Below are positions 34,889-43,605 of a stretch of DNA of 64,000 nt, one piece after another. The position numbers and the translations under genes were made by a program. A model generated the notes under the pieces. It was not told the origin of the DNA. It was given only the letters and a program-made list of their open reading frames with translations, and ran no database searches. Origin of the DNA: Lachnospiraceae bacterium (GTDB lineage Bacteria > Bacillota > Clostridia > Lachnospirales > Lachnospiraceae); assembly GCA_910575475.1 (NCBI GenBank), contig CAJTGD010000004.1, forward strand, positions 62,001 to 126,000. Reading direction: 5' to 3'. Each line of letters opens with the position of its first letter. Position 1 is the first letter of the stretch.

Positions 34889-35952
34889 ATAAGATCACAA
34901 ACAGGCAGGTAATCTGCGATACATTGATGGAAGCGGCGAAAACAGACAGGGATATCATGGTTCTTTGCTCCGCTTCCAGAGGTTCTGCCTCTTTGACTCC
35001 GTTTGCAAAGGCCTATCCGGAGCAGTTTATTGAAGTGGGGATTCCGGCGGCCGCCGTGTCGGTCATGATGCTGGTGGTGCGGATCTTCGATGCCTTCAAC
35101 GATCCGGTGATCGGTTCCCTGGCGGACCGTACCAACAGCCGGTGGGGACGCTACAGGCCCTGGTTCCTGCTGGGTTCTGCAGCAATGGCAATCTTTATCG
35201 TACTCATTTTCGGAGCCAGCCCGGACTGGAGCTATCCTGTCCGGATGGTCTGGATGTGGGGAATCTATCTGCTGCTGACGGTGGCCTCCACCTGCAGCAA
35301 CATGCCTTACGGCGCGCTGAACGGCTGTATCACTCCGGATACGGAGGATCGGGCAAAAGTATCCGGACTTAGGATGATGTTTGCGAATGTCAGCTCCATG
35401 GTAACGGTCATCATTGCGGTTCCGCTGATCCGGGTATTTGCACGGGACGGCTCGGCCACAGACGCAGGAGGATACTTTTGGGCAGTGCTGATCACCTGCC
35501 TGCTGGGCCTTCCGACGATGATCGTCTGCTGCTGGAAGACAAAGGAAGTGGTAACGCCTCCGCCTAACCAGGATTCCATCCCGCTGAAAGCCCAGATACA
35601 GTCGCTGGTAAAAAATAAACCAGTGATTATCCTGATCCTGGGGCAGCTGATCTTAGGCTGCGTGATCTACGGAAGGGCCGCGATCCTCGCGTATTACTGG
35701 CAGTACAATGCGGGCGATGCGGGATATGCCACTACCTACGGCTGGATCAGCCTGGCTGCGGCAGTGCTGGCTGCTCTGGGCTATGCGGCAAATGCGGATC
35801 AGACACCTCAGGTGTTAAATGCGGTGAACTGGTTTATTACACTTATACCGGCAATCCCCAGTGTACTCAACGGGCTTTTTTATCTGATGTACCCGATCAG
35901 CACGGAGAAACATAAGGAAATCATGGAAGAGCTGATCCGCAGGAGATCCTGA
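34885..35952 (+). pseudogene. fusion of transketolase C-terminal subunit (start only) with an internally deleted GPH sugar symporter
   Basis: The 355-codon frame begins as the second transketolase subunit (MNKITNRQVICDTLMEA to EQFIEVGI, about 53 residues). After the bases GGGATT at 35038-35043 it becomes a glycoside-pentoside-hexuronide symporter from within its first helix (PAAAVSVMMLVVRIFDAFND, LADRTNSRWGRYRPW). A second jump near 35758-35780 goes from TYGWISLAAAVL directly to the symporter's end (NADQTPQVLNAVNWFITLIP to EKHKEIMEEL), losing about 130-150 residues of membrane segments. Both joins keep the frame. Neither transketolase nor symporter function should survive. The intact ancestral order was probably transketolase N, transketolase C, then a GPH importer. 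Confidence 0.85.
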
Positions 35953-36101
35953 CGAATTTTTCTACGTATTTTCTGCTCTTTCATTGTTTTTTTTACGCAT
36001 ATCAGTTATAATTTGGAAAAGACATCATTTCATTGCGGGGCTTGCGTATGATTATTCTTGTATGCAAACAGCCCAAATCGACTGATAGAGGAGACGAGAG
36101 T

Positions 36102-38117
36102 ATGATAACAAAAAAGAGAACAGAACACAGGCCGTCAGCGAAAGTCCGGCGGCGGGGAGGAAGGATTGCGGCCAAGCTGGTCGGTGCCATCGTGATCACC
36201 ATTGTGATCATGGTTGCGGTGCTGCTGACGCTTGTTTACCGGCGTGTTTCTGACGCGCTGCTGGATAAAAGCGAGAATCTGATCCAGGAGACCACGGGAA
36301 AAGTGATCCAGGAGACCAATGCGTGGATGAACAAGACGCTGACCATGCTGGAGATGCAGAAGGATACCATTGAGTATGAAGAGATGGACATCCCGGAGAT
36401 GGAGGAGTATATCAAGCACACGGTGGACCAGAACAGCGCCTATCCGGCGGGACTGTATGTGGCCCTGACGGACGGTTCCCTGTATCACGCGTCCTTTGTG
36501 CCCGGCCCGGATTTCAACGCACTGGAAAAGTCCTGGTATCAGGACGGCATCGCGTCGGAGGAGTTTATCCTGGGGGATGTGTACTTTGACGAGGACAGCC
36601 AGTCCTACGTGGTAGGCGCTTCCGGACGGTTAAAGGGAGAAGACGGAGAGACCCGCGGCGTGGCGGCTGCGGATGTATATCTGGATGCGATCTCGGATAT
36701 CGTGGCAGAGATCCAGCTGGAGGAGACCGGCGGAGTATTCCTTGTAGATACCCGGACGGACACCATCATCGGCCATAAGGATCCGGAGATCACCGGACGG
36801 CTTTTGAGCGAATTCAGCGGGGATCTGTATGCATATGCCGCGGAGCAGATCCAAAAAGGCAATTCGGAGCTGTCCCTGTTTGACGGCAGTACATATATCC
36901 AGGCGGTGAACGTTCCGAACAGCGACTGGACGGCCGTCGTTTACGTGCCGAAGGCGGAGGTGCTTACGGAGCTGAATGTACTGACCGGCATCATGACGAC
37001 CATATCCGTCCTGGCGGTTCTGATCAGCATCGTTCTGATCATCATCCTTGTGAGAAGGATCATCGGCAGGCCGGTGGCAGAGCTGAACGAAGTGGCAGCA
37101 CGGATCGCGGAAGGGGAGCTGGAACAGACGATCCACCATTCCTCCAACGACGAGCTGGGTGAGCTGGCGGATAATTTTGAAAAAACCGTACTCCGGCTGC
37201 GGGAATATATCAAGTATATCCATGAGATTTCGGAAAAGCTGCAGGAGATCTCCAGAGGAAACCTGGATATCACACTGTCCCATGAGTATGTGGGGGACTT
37301 TTCCAAGATCAAGGACTCTCTGGAAAGCATTACCCTGTTTCTGAACCAGACTATCGGACAGATCCATGTGTCCTCCGGTCAGGTGGCGGAAGGGGCCGGA
37401 TATGTTTCGGAAGGGGCGCAGACCCTCTCCATGGGCTCCGTACAGCAGAATGATTCGGTAGAACAGCTGGCGGCCCATATCAGCGAGGTGTCCGACGGCA
37501 TCCAGAAGACGGCCCAGGGCGCGAAGAAGGCCAGCCAGATCTCGCAGGATGTGGGGAACCAGATCCTGGAAAGCAACGAAAAGATGCAGCATATGAATGA
37601 GGCCATCCGGAAGATCAGCGGCAAGTCCACGGAGATTCACAATATCATCAAGACTATTGAGGATATCGCGTTCCAGACCAACATCCTGGCCCTCAACGCG
37701 GCTGTGGAGGCGGCACGCGCAGGGGAGGCTGGAAAAGGCTTTGCCGTGGTGGCGGACGAGGTGCGCAACCTGGCCGGAAAATCCTCTGAGGCAGCCAAGA
37801 ATACAACGGTCCTGATCGAGCAGACCGTGGAAGCCGTGGAGGAAGGGACCCATGCGGCGGAGGATACGGCAGCGTCCATGATGGCGGTAGTAGCCCAGGC
37901 CGAAGAGGTCAACAAGCTGATCGAAGGAATCGCGGATTACTCCGCAAAACAGGCGGCGGCTACGGAAGAAGTCATCCGTGGGATCGACCAGATCTCCGGC
38001 GTGGTACAGTCCAACCTGTCCACCGCAGAGAAGAGCGCCGCGGCCAGCGAGGAGCTGTCCGGGCAGGCCAATATGCTGCGGGAGCTGGTGGCGAAGTTCC
38101 GGCTCAAAGCGCGTTAG
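36102..38117 (+). CDS. methyl-accepting chemotaxis protein
   Basis: The 671-residue chemoreceptor has a short cytoplasmic start, a first membrane segment at about 26-47, an extracellular dCache-like sensing domain to about 300, and a second membrane segment ([25 protein letters not shown]). HAMP ([19 protein letters not shown]) follows, then a coiled coil with the highly conserved hairpin tip ([20 protein letters not shown] and [15 protein letters not shown], about 515-560). It binds CheA and CheW at the tip and signals ligand occupancy. GAGGAGA before ATG 36102 sets the start. No other chemotaxis genes lie nearby. Confidence 0.92.
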   Translation: MITKKRTEHRPSAKVRRRGGRIAAKLVGAIVITIVIMVAVLLTLVYRRVSDALLDKSENLIQETTGKVIQETNAWMNKTLTMLEMQKDTIEYEEMDIPEMEEYIKHTVDQNSAYPAGLYVALTDGSLYHASFVPGPDFNALEKSWYQDGIASEEFILGDVYFDEDSQSYVVGASGRLKGEDGETRGVAAADVYLDAISDIVAEIQLEETGGVFLVDTRTDTIIGHKDPEITGRLLSEFSGDLYAYAAEQIQKGNSELSLFDGSTYIQAVNVPNSDWTAVVYVPKAEVLTELNVLTGIMTTISVLAVLISIVLIIILVRRIIGRPVAELNEVAARIAEGELEQTIHHSSNDELGELADNFEKTVLRLREYIKYIHEISEKLQEISRGNLDITLSHEYVGDFSKIKDSLESITLFLNQTIGQIHVSSGQVAEGAGYVSEGAQTLSMGSVQQNDSVEQLAAHISEVSDGIQKTAQGAKKASQISQDVGNQILESNEKMQHMNEAIRKISGKSTEIHNIIKTIEDIAFQTNILALNAAVEAARAGEAGKGFAVVADEVRNLAGKSSEAAKNTTVLIEQTVEAVEEGTHAAEDTAASMMAVVAQAEEVNKLIEGIADYSAKQAAATEEVIRGIDQISGVVQSNLSTAEKSAAASEELSGQANMLRELVAKFRLKAR

Positions 38118-38164
38118 TATTGAAAAAGAAGATACGGCAGAGTTTATCATGATATGGATTCAGA

Positions 38165-38203
38165 AGAGCAGGCTATACAAAAGTGTACGGCCTGCTTTTT
38201 GTT
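38165..38203 (+). terminator. terminator after the chemoreceptor gene
   Basis: AGCAGGC (38167-38173) and GCCTGCT (38190-38196) pair perfectly, with TAC/GTA stacking inside. TTTTTGTT follows. Confidence 0.8.
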
Positions 38204-38279
38204 GATGACCGTATTGCTTAAAATGGGGAAATAGGATAAAATAAAATAGATATGAGATTGGCCATGGAGGTAAAAAGCA

Positions 38280-39473
38280 GTGATTAAAAGTCTTTATATA
38301 GACAATTTCAAAGCATTGAATGATTTTTCTATGGATCTGGATCCGTTTACGGTTGTTGTAGGAAATAATATGTCCGGAAAAAGTACTGTCCTGCAGGCAT
38401 TGGATTTTTTGTCCAATATCGTGAAAGAAGATTTTACTGTTTTTCTGGATCGAAGAGGATGGAAAGTGGCTGATATCAAGTCTCAAATGCAGAAATCTCA
38501 GAAAATGACCTTTGCCTGCGATTTGGAACTCATGGTAGAAGGCGAGATGGTATCTGTACAATGGAAAATAGAAATTTTAGCGTATGCTTTAAAGAATATT
38601 ATGGAATTGTCACGGGAAGAAATCCGTGTGCAAAGGGAAGAGGGGGATGATAGTATCCTGAACTATGCACAGCCCTCCGGAGGATATATGATAGATAAAA
38701 TGGGAAAATGTACTGCGTTTCCAGAGAAGCTTCTGTTTCGGTCCTCCGTAATGAAAATGTTTGATTTGGACAATTATCCCGTCATACAGGCGCTCAAAGT
38801 ATTTTTTGAAAAGCTGGAATCCTTTGAATTACTTTCACCGGACAAAATGCGCCTGTCCAGCCGCGGTGATACAAACACGATCGGAAATGCCGGAGAAAAA
38901 TTACCCTCCTTCGTGAAGTCCATGAATCAAATACAGAAAGAAGATTTCGAGAGCAAGATAGAAGAACTGCTCGGAAAGCGTATTGTAAGTGTGGATGCTA
39001 AGACCAAGGGAAAGCCGGGATGGACGGAACTGATCTCAGAGGAAAGATACGGGGCAAAAACCATGAAGATCAAGTCTAAAAATATGAGCGATGGTATGCT
39101 CCGGCTGTTAGCCTTTTTGGCAATCTGCGAAATGGACCCATGTACGATGCTGCTGGATGAGATTGAAAATGGGATTAATCTGGACTACGCAGAACAGATT
39201 GTTCATATTCTGGATGAGAATTGCAAAAGTAAAAACAATCAGTTGATCGTCACGACACACAGCCCGATTTTCTTAGATTATGTTCAAAAAGAAAATATCC
39301 GGTATTTGTATCGGGAGCCGGCTTCGGGAAATTGTAAATGCAGTTCTCTGGCCCAAAATACGGAGCTGAATGAAAAACTGCAGTATTTATATCCGGGAGA
39401 ATTGTTTATGAATATGAGCAACAAGGACATTAATGATATATTATTGAAACAAGAGGGGCAATCTGATGGATAA
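38280..39473 (+). CDS. AAA family ATPase (AAA_21/OLD-like), candidate defence ATPase
   Basis: The 397-residue ATPase starts with GTG (IKSLYIDNFKALNDF). It has an ABC/SMC-type head: Walker A GNNMSGKST at 28-36, a signature-like region KNMSDGMLRLLAFLAIC, Walker B CTMLLDEIENGI near 287-298, and a His switch in VTTHSPIF near 326. There is no membrane segment. Such stand-alone ATPases next to a TOPRIM-type partner occur in anti-phage systems (OLD, Gabija, PARIS are precedents). The next gene overlaps it by 8 bp and encodes that kind of partner, so the two should form a complex. Base composition is more AT-rich than neighbouring genes, which fits transfer. Confidence 0.85.
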   Translation: MIKSLYIDNFKALNDFSMDLDPFTVVVGNNMSGKSTVLQALDFLSNIVKEDFTVFLDRRGWKVADIKSQMQKSQKMTFACDLELMVEGEMVSVQWKIEILAYALKNIMELSREEIRVQREEGDDSILNYAQPSGGYMIDKMGKCTAFPEKLLFRSSVMKMFDLDNYPVIQALKVFFEKLESFELLSPDKMRLSSRGDTNTIGNAGEKLPSFVKSMNQIQKEDFESKIEELLGKRIVSVDAKTKGKPGWTELISEERYGAKTMKIKSKNMSDGMLRLLAFLAICEMDPCTMLLDEIENGINLDYAEQIVHILDENCKSKNNQLIVTTHSPIFLDYVQKENIRYLYREPASGNCKCSSLAQNTELNEKLQYLYPGELFMNMSNKDINDILLKQEGQSDG

Positions 39474-40203
39474 AATCAAGCTGTTGGTATATGGGGAAGG
39501 CCCAACGGATTATGGTTGGCGGGACGCATCGGGAGAATGGAGAGCAGGCCCGATCATTTATCTCCTTGAGAAATGTGCGGCAGAGTTACAGACAGAACTG
39601 GAAATTGATTATGTGGATAAAAGTGTAATTGATGGAAAAAAGCGAATGAAGTTTGGTATGAGGCGGACAAGAAATGTAAATGGAAAAGGGATCCCTGCAC
39701 TTCGATTTACAGTATATGCTTTGGATCGAGGCTATACGAGAGGTATATTTTATTGCGATACGGATAAAGTCGAATATGGAAAAAACACAAGAGAGTCAGA
39801 TTGTAAAAAAGATTTTGAAAAAATATATGAGGATGTTTTACAGGGACTGCAGGATGATATTTCGAAAAAATGGATCGGTATACCTATGATTGCGCTGAAA
39901 ATGATAGAGTGCTGGCTGTTAGCTGATCAGGACGCATATCAGAATTATTTTGGCTCGAGACCTGAAAAAGCGCTTTTGCCTAAAAGGCCGGAACTAATAT
40001 GGGGAGAGAAAAAGGAGCCGAAGAGTGATTACCCTAAAAATGTAATGACTCGCGTACTGAAGCAATATCATAAGGAACCGGGGCGTGAGGTTTTTATTGA
40101 AATTGCAAAAGCAACACAGGTCAGAGTTTTGCTGGAGAAATGTCCGATCAGTTTTTCCAAATTTTATGAGGATTTTGAAAGGTTATTGTTGGCAGAGACA
40201 TAA
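39466..40203 (+). CDS. TOPRIM-like/DUF4276-type protein, candidate defence effector
   Basis: The 245-residue protein starts DKIKLLVYGEGPTDYGW. GEGPTD (Glu11) and FYCDTDKVEYG (Asp98, Asp100) give the Glu and Asp-x-Asp set of the TOPRIM/DUF4276 fold, which holds a metal in nucleases such as OLD. The middle, MIALKMIECWLLADQDAYQNYF, is a common block in DUF4276-like proteins. It overlaps the ATPase gene by 8 bp and is translated with it. The likely role is a nuclease or toxic effector gated by the ATPase, by analogy to two-gene ATPase/TOPRIM defence systems. The family name is from memory of motifs. Confidence 0.75.
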   Translation: MDKIKLLVYGEGPTDYGWRDASGEWRAGPIIYLLEKCAAELQTELEIDYVDKSVIDGKKRMKFGMRRTRNVNGKGIPALRFTVYALDRGYTRGIFYCDTDKVEYGKNTRESDCKKDFEKIYEDVLQGLQDDISKKWIGIPMIALKMIECWLLADQDAYQNYFGSRPEKALLPKRPELIWGEKKEPKSDYPKNVMTRVLKQYHKEPGREVFIEIAKATQVRVLLEKCPISFSKFYEDFERLLLAET

Positions 40204-40213
40204 TAATAAGAAG

Positions 40214-40278
40214 CTGCCGGAAAATGACGGTATGACAGCAAGCTCTTGCAGTCATACAGCATTTCCCGGCAGTCTCTT
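40214..40278 (+). terminator. terminator after the ATPase/TOPRIM pair
   Basis: Outer arms CTGCCGG (40214-40220) and CCGGCAG (40266-40272) enclose further pairing (GTATGAC/GTCATAC and GCAAG/TTGC). CTCTTTT follows. A separate perfect inverted repeat, GTGTGCG/CGCACAC at 40289-40308, lies before the stop of the convergent ABC gene. Confidence 0.7.
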
Positions 40279-40311
40279 TTCGGTGCGAGTGTGCGTCACG
40301 GCGCACACATT

Positions 40312-42078
40312 TTACTTTAACCGCTCCGCCATCGTATAAAACTGATAATACGTTCCCTTCTGCGCCATCAGGCTTTCATGGTTCCCTTCCTCCGTGATCC
40401 CCTGGTCGGTGAGCACCAGGATCCGGTCCGAATTTTTAATACTGGACAGCCGGTGCGCGATGGTAATGGTGGTCCGTCCCTCGGACAAGTGATGGAGCGA
40501 CTGTGCCACCGCAAATTCGCTCTCATTGTCCAGCGCCGAGGTGGCTTCGTCCAGGATCATGATCGGCGGGTTTTTCAAAAAGACCCGGGCAATGCTGATG
40601 CGCTGCTTCTGCCCGCCGGACAATTTTACGCCCCGCTCGCCCACATACGTATCATATCCGTCCTTCAATTCCCGGATAAATGCATCCGCGCCCGCCTTCT
40701 TTGCGGCTTCCACAGCGTCCTCTTTGGATGCGTCCGGGTTTCCGTACAGGATATTCTCCAGCACCGTGCCGGAAAACAGGTACACATCCTGCTGGACGAT
40801 CCCGATATTTTTCCGAAGACTTTTCAAAGTAAAGGACTTGATATCCTCCCCGTCGATCCGGATCACCCCGCCGCTGATGTCATAAAACCGGGGGATCAGG
40901 TTGCACAGCGTCGTTTTCCCTCCGCCGGAAGGGCCCACGATGGCCAGCTTTTCCCCGGCGTGGACGGTCAGGTTCAGATGCCGGAAGACCGTATTGTGAT
41001 CGTCCGGGTATTCAAAGGAAACATCCTCAAAGGAAATAGTTCCCTCCGGTACGCCCATTTCCTTCGCCCCGGGCTCATCAAAGATCTCCACGTCCGCGTC
41101 CATGATCTGCAGGAAACGCTCAATGCCGGTGAGCCCTCTCTGGAACTGCTCGGCAAATTCGATGATCCTGCGGATAGTGGCGATCAGCGTGGACACATAC
41201 ATCACATAGGCCACCAGGTCCCCGGCGGTGATCAATCCCTTTATGAGGAAAATGCCGCCCATCAGGATCACGGTCAGGTTCATCAGCCCGTCAAAGGCGC
41301 GGGTCGAGGTCTGGAAGGCCGCCATATATTTGTAGGTTTCCTTTTTAATATCATAAAAACGCAGGTTGCCCTTTTCAAACTTGTCAATCTCCACGGGCTC
41401 ATTGGTAAAGGCCTTGACCACCTTCTGCCCCAGCAGGCTGTCCTCGATAGACGCATTCAGCTCCCCGATCTGGACCCGCTGCCTGGCAAAGGCCCTTCTG
41501 CTCCTTCGGTTCAGCTTAATGCACACATAGGCCATCACCGGGACGATCAGGAAAATGGCCAGGGTCAGGGGAAGGTTGACGGAGGCCAGGATCAGGAAGG
41601 AGATCACTGCCTTCACCGCCGCGATGAAAAATTCCTCCGGACAGTGGTGGGAAAATTCCGTTACGTCAAACAGGTCGTTGGTGATCCGCCCCATGATCTG
41701 CCCCACCTTGGTATTGTTGTAATAGGTGTTGGAGAGCTTCTGCAGGTGGGCGTAGGCATCTCTGCGCATATCCGTCTCGATGGCGGCGCCCATGACATGC
41801 CCCATATCCGCCATATAGTAGTTGGCCATACAGTCGATGACACGCAGCACCAGGTACAGCAGCGCCATCTTCCCGATCACCTCCACAGTGAGCCCTGCCA
41901 GATCCTGCATACCGGTATTGGTGATAAACCGGATGATCATGGGGAGCACCAGCTCGCAGAGCGTGGTAAGGGAGGCGCAGAACAGGTCCGTGGCAAGCAC
42001 GCCCTTATGCTTTCTGTAATAGGGGAAGAACCGCTTCATCAGTTCTCCGGTGGTATATTCTTTATTCTCTGTTGGCAT
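40312..42078 (-). CDS. ABC transporter, fused permease and ATPase (MsbA/LmrA type)
   Basis: The 588-residue half-transporter has six membrane segments in residues about 20-310 and a C-terminal ATPase domain: Walker A VGPSGGGKTT, Q-loop IVQQDVYLFSG, signature VKLSGGQKQR, Walker B PPIMILDEATSALD, and the His of TIAHRLSS. It probably works as a homodimeric exporter of lipids, peptides or drugs. The ATG at 42078 is preferred since GGAGGAAAT precedes it; an upstream extension has no ribosome binding site. It stands alone between convergent and divergent neighbours. GTACAGTTAGAA lies just upstream at 42093-42104. Confidence 0.92.
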   Translation of the reverse strand: MPTENKEYTTGELMKRFFPYYRKHKGVLATDLFCASLTTLCELVLPMIIRFITNTGMQDLAGLTVEVIGKMALLYLVLRVIDCMANYYMADMGHVMGAAIETDMRRDAYAHLQKLSNTYYNNTKVGQIMGRITNDLFDVTEFSHHCPEEFFIAAVKAVISFLILASVNLPLTLAIFLIVPVMAYVCIKLNRRSRRAFARQRVQIGELNASIEDSLLGQKVVKAFTNEPVEIDKFEKGNLRFYDIKKETYKYMAAFQTSTRAFDGLMNLTVILMGGIFLIKGLITAGDLVAYVMYVSTLIATIRRIIEFAEQFQRGLTGIERFLQIMDADVEIFDEPGAKEMGVPEGTISFEDVSFEYPDDHNTVFRHLNLTVHAGEKLAIVGPSGGGKTTLCNLIPRFYDISGGVIRIDGEDIKSFTLKSLRKNIGIVQQDVYLFSGTVLENILYGNPDASKEDAVEAAKKAGADAFIRELKDGYDTYVGERGVKLSGGQKQRISIARVFLKNPPIMILDEATSALDNESEFAVAQSLHHLSEGRTTITIAHRLSSIKNSDRILVLTDQGITEEGNHESLMAQKGTYYQFYTMAERLK

Positions 42079-42160
42079 TATTTCCTCCGATCGTACAGTT
42101 AGAATGTATTTCATGTCTGCATGAATCAGTTTATACGATATGACTCCGGAAAGCAATAGA

Positions 42161-42175
42161 AAAACGTTTCGTTTT
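42161..42175. promoter_or_regulatory. LacI-type operator, perfect palindrome AAAACG-TTT-CGTTTT (upstream site)
   Basis: This is a 6-3-6 perfect palindrome. The same site occurs at 44964-44978 and, in weaker form, at 42233-42247. It lies 11 bp upstream of the fucosidase promoter -35 box. Its centre is 72 bp from the second site, so looping is possible. The LacI regulator at 43606-44643 is the likely binder. Confidence 0.75.
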
Positions 42176-42185
42176 TAAAAGTTGA

Positions 42186-42214
42186 TTGACTTTTTGATGG
42201 TTATATGAAATAAT
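42186..42214 (+). promoter_or_regulatory. promoter of the first GH29 gene
   Basis: TTGACT (42186-42191), 17 bp, AATAAT (42209-42214). It is bracketed by operator sites at 42161-42175 and 42233-42247. Confidence 0.65.
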
Positions 42215-42232
42215 GAAATCACATTAAAAGGT

Positions 42233-42247
42233 AAAACGTTTCGTGAA
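42233..42247. promoter_or_regulatory. LacI-type operator, imperfect (downstream site)
   Basis: AAAACGTTTCGTGAA keeps the left half and centre of the palindrome and part of the right half. It lies about 12 bp after the predicted transcription start of the fucosidase gene, where a bound repressor would block elongation. Confidence 0.6.
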
Positions 42248-42271
42248 AAAAGAAAAAAGGAGAACAAAAAG

Positions 42272-43516
42272 ATGAAAGACACAAAGCAGCAATGGTTTAA
42301 GGATGCCAAATTCGGTCTGTTCATCCACTGGGGGCTGTATGCGCTTCTGGCTGGCGAGTATAATGGAAGGAAGACCGACCGTATTGCAGAGTGGATCATG
42401 AATGACCTGGATATCCCTGTGGAAGAGTATGAAAAATTAGCTTCCCAATTTAACCCGGTTGAATTTGACGCGGAGATGATCGTCCGCAAGGCCAAAGAAT
42501 GGGGCATGAAGTATATCGTCTTTACTTCAAAGCATCATGAAGGTTTTGCGATGTGGGATTCCAAGTGCAGCGATTATAACGTGGTAAAAGCGACCCCCTA
42601 CGGCAGGGACATCGTGAGACAGTTCAGGGAAGCCTGCGACAAGTATGACATGAAGCTGGGATTCTATTATTCCCAGGCGCAGGACTGGCACGATCCGGAC
42701 GGGTACATCCACAGAAAGGACAATTCCAAGAAGAATTACCGCGCATACCTGGAACGGAAATGCTTCCCGCAGCTTCGGGAACTTCTGACCGAGTATGGGG
42801 ACGTCGCCCTGATCTGGTTCGATACCCCCATGGGGACAACAAAGGAAGAAAGCCAGGAGATGGTGGATCTGGTAAAGAGCCTCCAGCCGAACTGCATTGT
42901 CAGCGGGCGGATCGGAAATGAGCTGGGCGAATATATGACCACCGGAGACAATTTTATCCCCCGTCTTCCGTATGAAGGTGACTGGGAGGTTCCGGCGACG
43001 CTGAATGACACTTGGGGCTTCAACAAGGACGACCACAACTGGAAGGATCCGGAAGAGATCATCCGCCTTCTGGTCAAGATCAACAGCCGGGGAGGAAATT
43101 ACCTGCTTAATATCGGGCCGGAGGCTTCCGGACATGTGCCGGATGAAAGCATCCGCATCCTGGACGAGGTTGGGAAATATGTGAATGAAAATGAAGAAGC
43201 CATTTTCAGGACAAAGCGGGTAGGGATCTATGCTTATGAACTGGACTGGGGCATGCTGACCAGAAAAGACCATAAGCTTTATGTTCATGTATTCAAGCCG
43301 AGAAAAAGGGTGGAGCTCATCAACATTGCAAATAAGATCACGGGGGCTTACCTGGTAGCAGACAAGCGTAAGCTGGAATTTAAGACATCGATGACCTGCG
43401 AGGGCAACAGCGCCATTGATGTAGAGCTTCCGGAAGACTATTTTGACAGGAAATATTTCAGCGTCTGTCTGGAAATGGAAGAGGAAGAGCCGATTTTTGA
43501 ACCAATCATAGGATAA
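42272..43516 (+). CDS. alpha-L-fucosidase (GH29)
   Basis: The 414-residue enzyme has the GH29 TIM-barrel pattern: QWFKDAKFGLFIHWGLYAL at the start, FTSKHHEGFAMWDSKCSDYNV near 85-105, YYSQAQDW, and ALIWFDTP with the likely nucleophile Asp184. A small C-terminal beta domain follows. It removes terminal alpha-L-fucose from glycans. There is no signal peptide, so it acts inside the cell on imported fucosides. AAAGGAG precedes the ATG. It is flanked by palindromic operators and is transcribed alone, ending at a strong terminator at 43532-43558. Confidence 0.9.
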   Translation: MKDTKQQWFKDAKFGLFIHWGLYALLAGEYNGRKTDRIAEWIMNDLDIPVEEYEKLASQFNPVEFDAEMIVRKAKEWGMKYIVFTSKHHEGFAMWDSKCSDYNVVKATPYGRDIVRQFREACDKYDMKLGFYYSQAQDWHDPDGYIHRKDNSKKNYRAYLERKCFPQLRELLTEYGDVALIWFDTPMGTTKEESQEMVDLVKSLQPNCIVSGRIGNELGEYMTTGDNFIPRLPYEGDWEVPATLNDTWGFNKDDHNWKDPEEIIRLLVKINSRGGNYLLNIGPEASGHVPDESIRILDEVGKYVNENEEAIFRTKRVGIYAYELDWGMLTRKDHKLYVHVFKPRKRVELINIANKITGAYLVADKRKLEFKTSMTCEGNSAIDVELPEDYFDRKYFSVCLEMEEEEPIFEPIIG

Positions 43517-43531
43517 AATAGGAGATACAAA

Positions 43532-43558
43532 GGGGGGGCGGAAAGCCCCCCTTTTTTT
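43532..43558 (+). terminator. strong intrinsic terminator after the GH29 gene
   Basis: GGGGGGC (43533-43539) and GCCCCCC (43545-43551) pair around a GGAAA loop and are followed by seven Ts. Confidence 0.92.
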
Positions 43559-43560
43559 GT

Positions 43561-43605
43561 ATACCATCGTATGCAGAAAAGCTGCCGGCGGCAGGTCTTC
43601 TGTAT
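43561..43605. repeat. dispersed palindromic element, copy 2
   Basis: This is the same 45-bp element as at 27719-27763 and 51279-51323, with a few changes (GCCGGCGGC replaces GCCAGTGGC at the loop; TCTTCTG replaces TTTCTG). The loop change is compensated, so the stem is kept. It fills the gap between a terminator and the stop of the convergent LacI gene. Confidence 0.85.

Noticed and set aside
36630-38150. 506-codon open frame on the minus strand opposite the chemoreceptor
   Set aside because: Shadow frame caused by codon bias; the plus strand has the conserved chemoreceptor tip.
38280-40203. Direct naming as PARIS (AriA/AriB)
   Set aside because: The gene order and fold classes are similar, but the second protein looks like DUF4276 rather than the DUF4435 of AriB, so the specific name is not supported.
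40289-40308. Terminator of the ABC exporter on the minus strand
   Set aside because: The 7-bp inverted repeat is perfect but no T run follows on that strand, so it is noted only as an inverted repeat.
40378-42102. 574-codon open frame on the plus strand opposite the ABC exporter
   Set aside because: It is a shadow of the real gene. The peptide is rich in His, Gln, Asp and Pro with no domain, and the minus-strand frame has every ABC motif.
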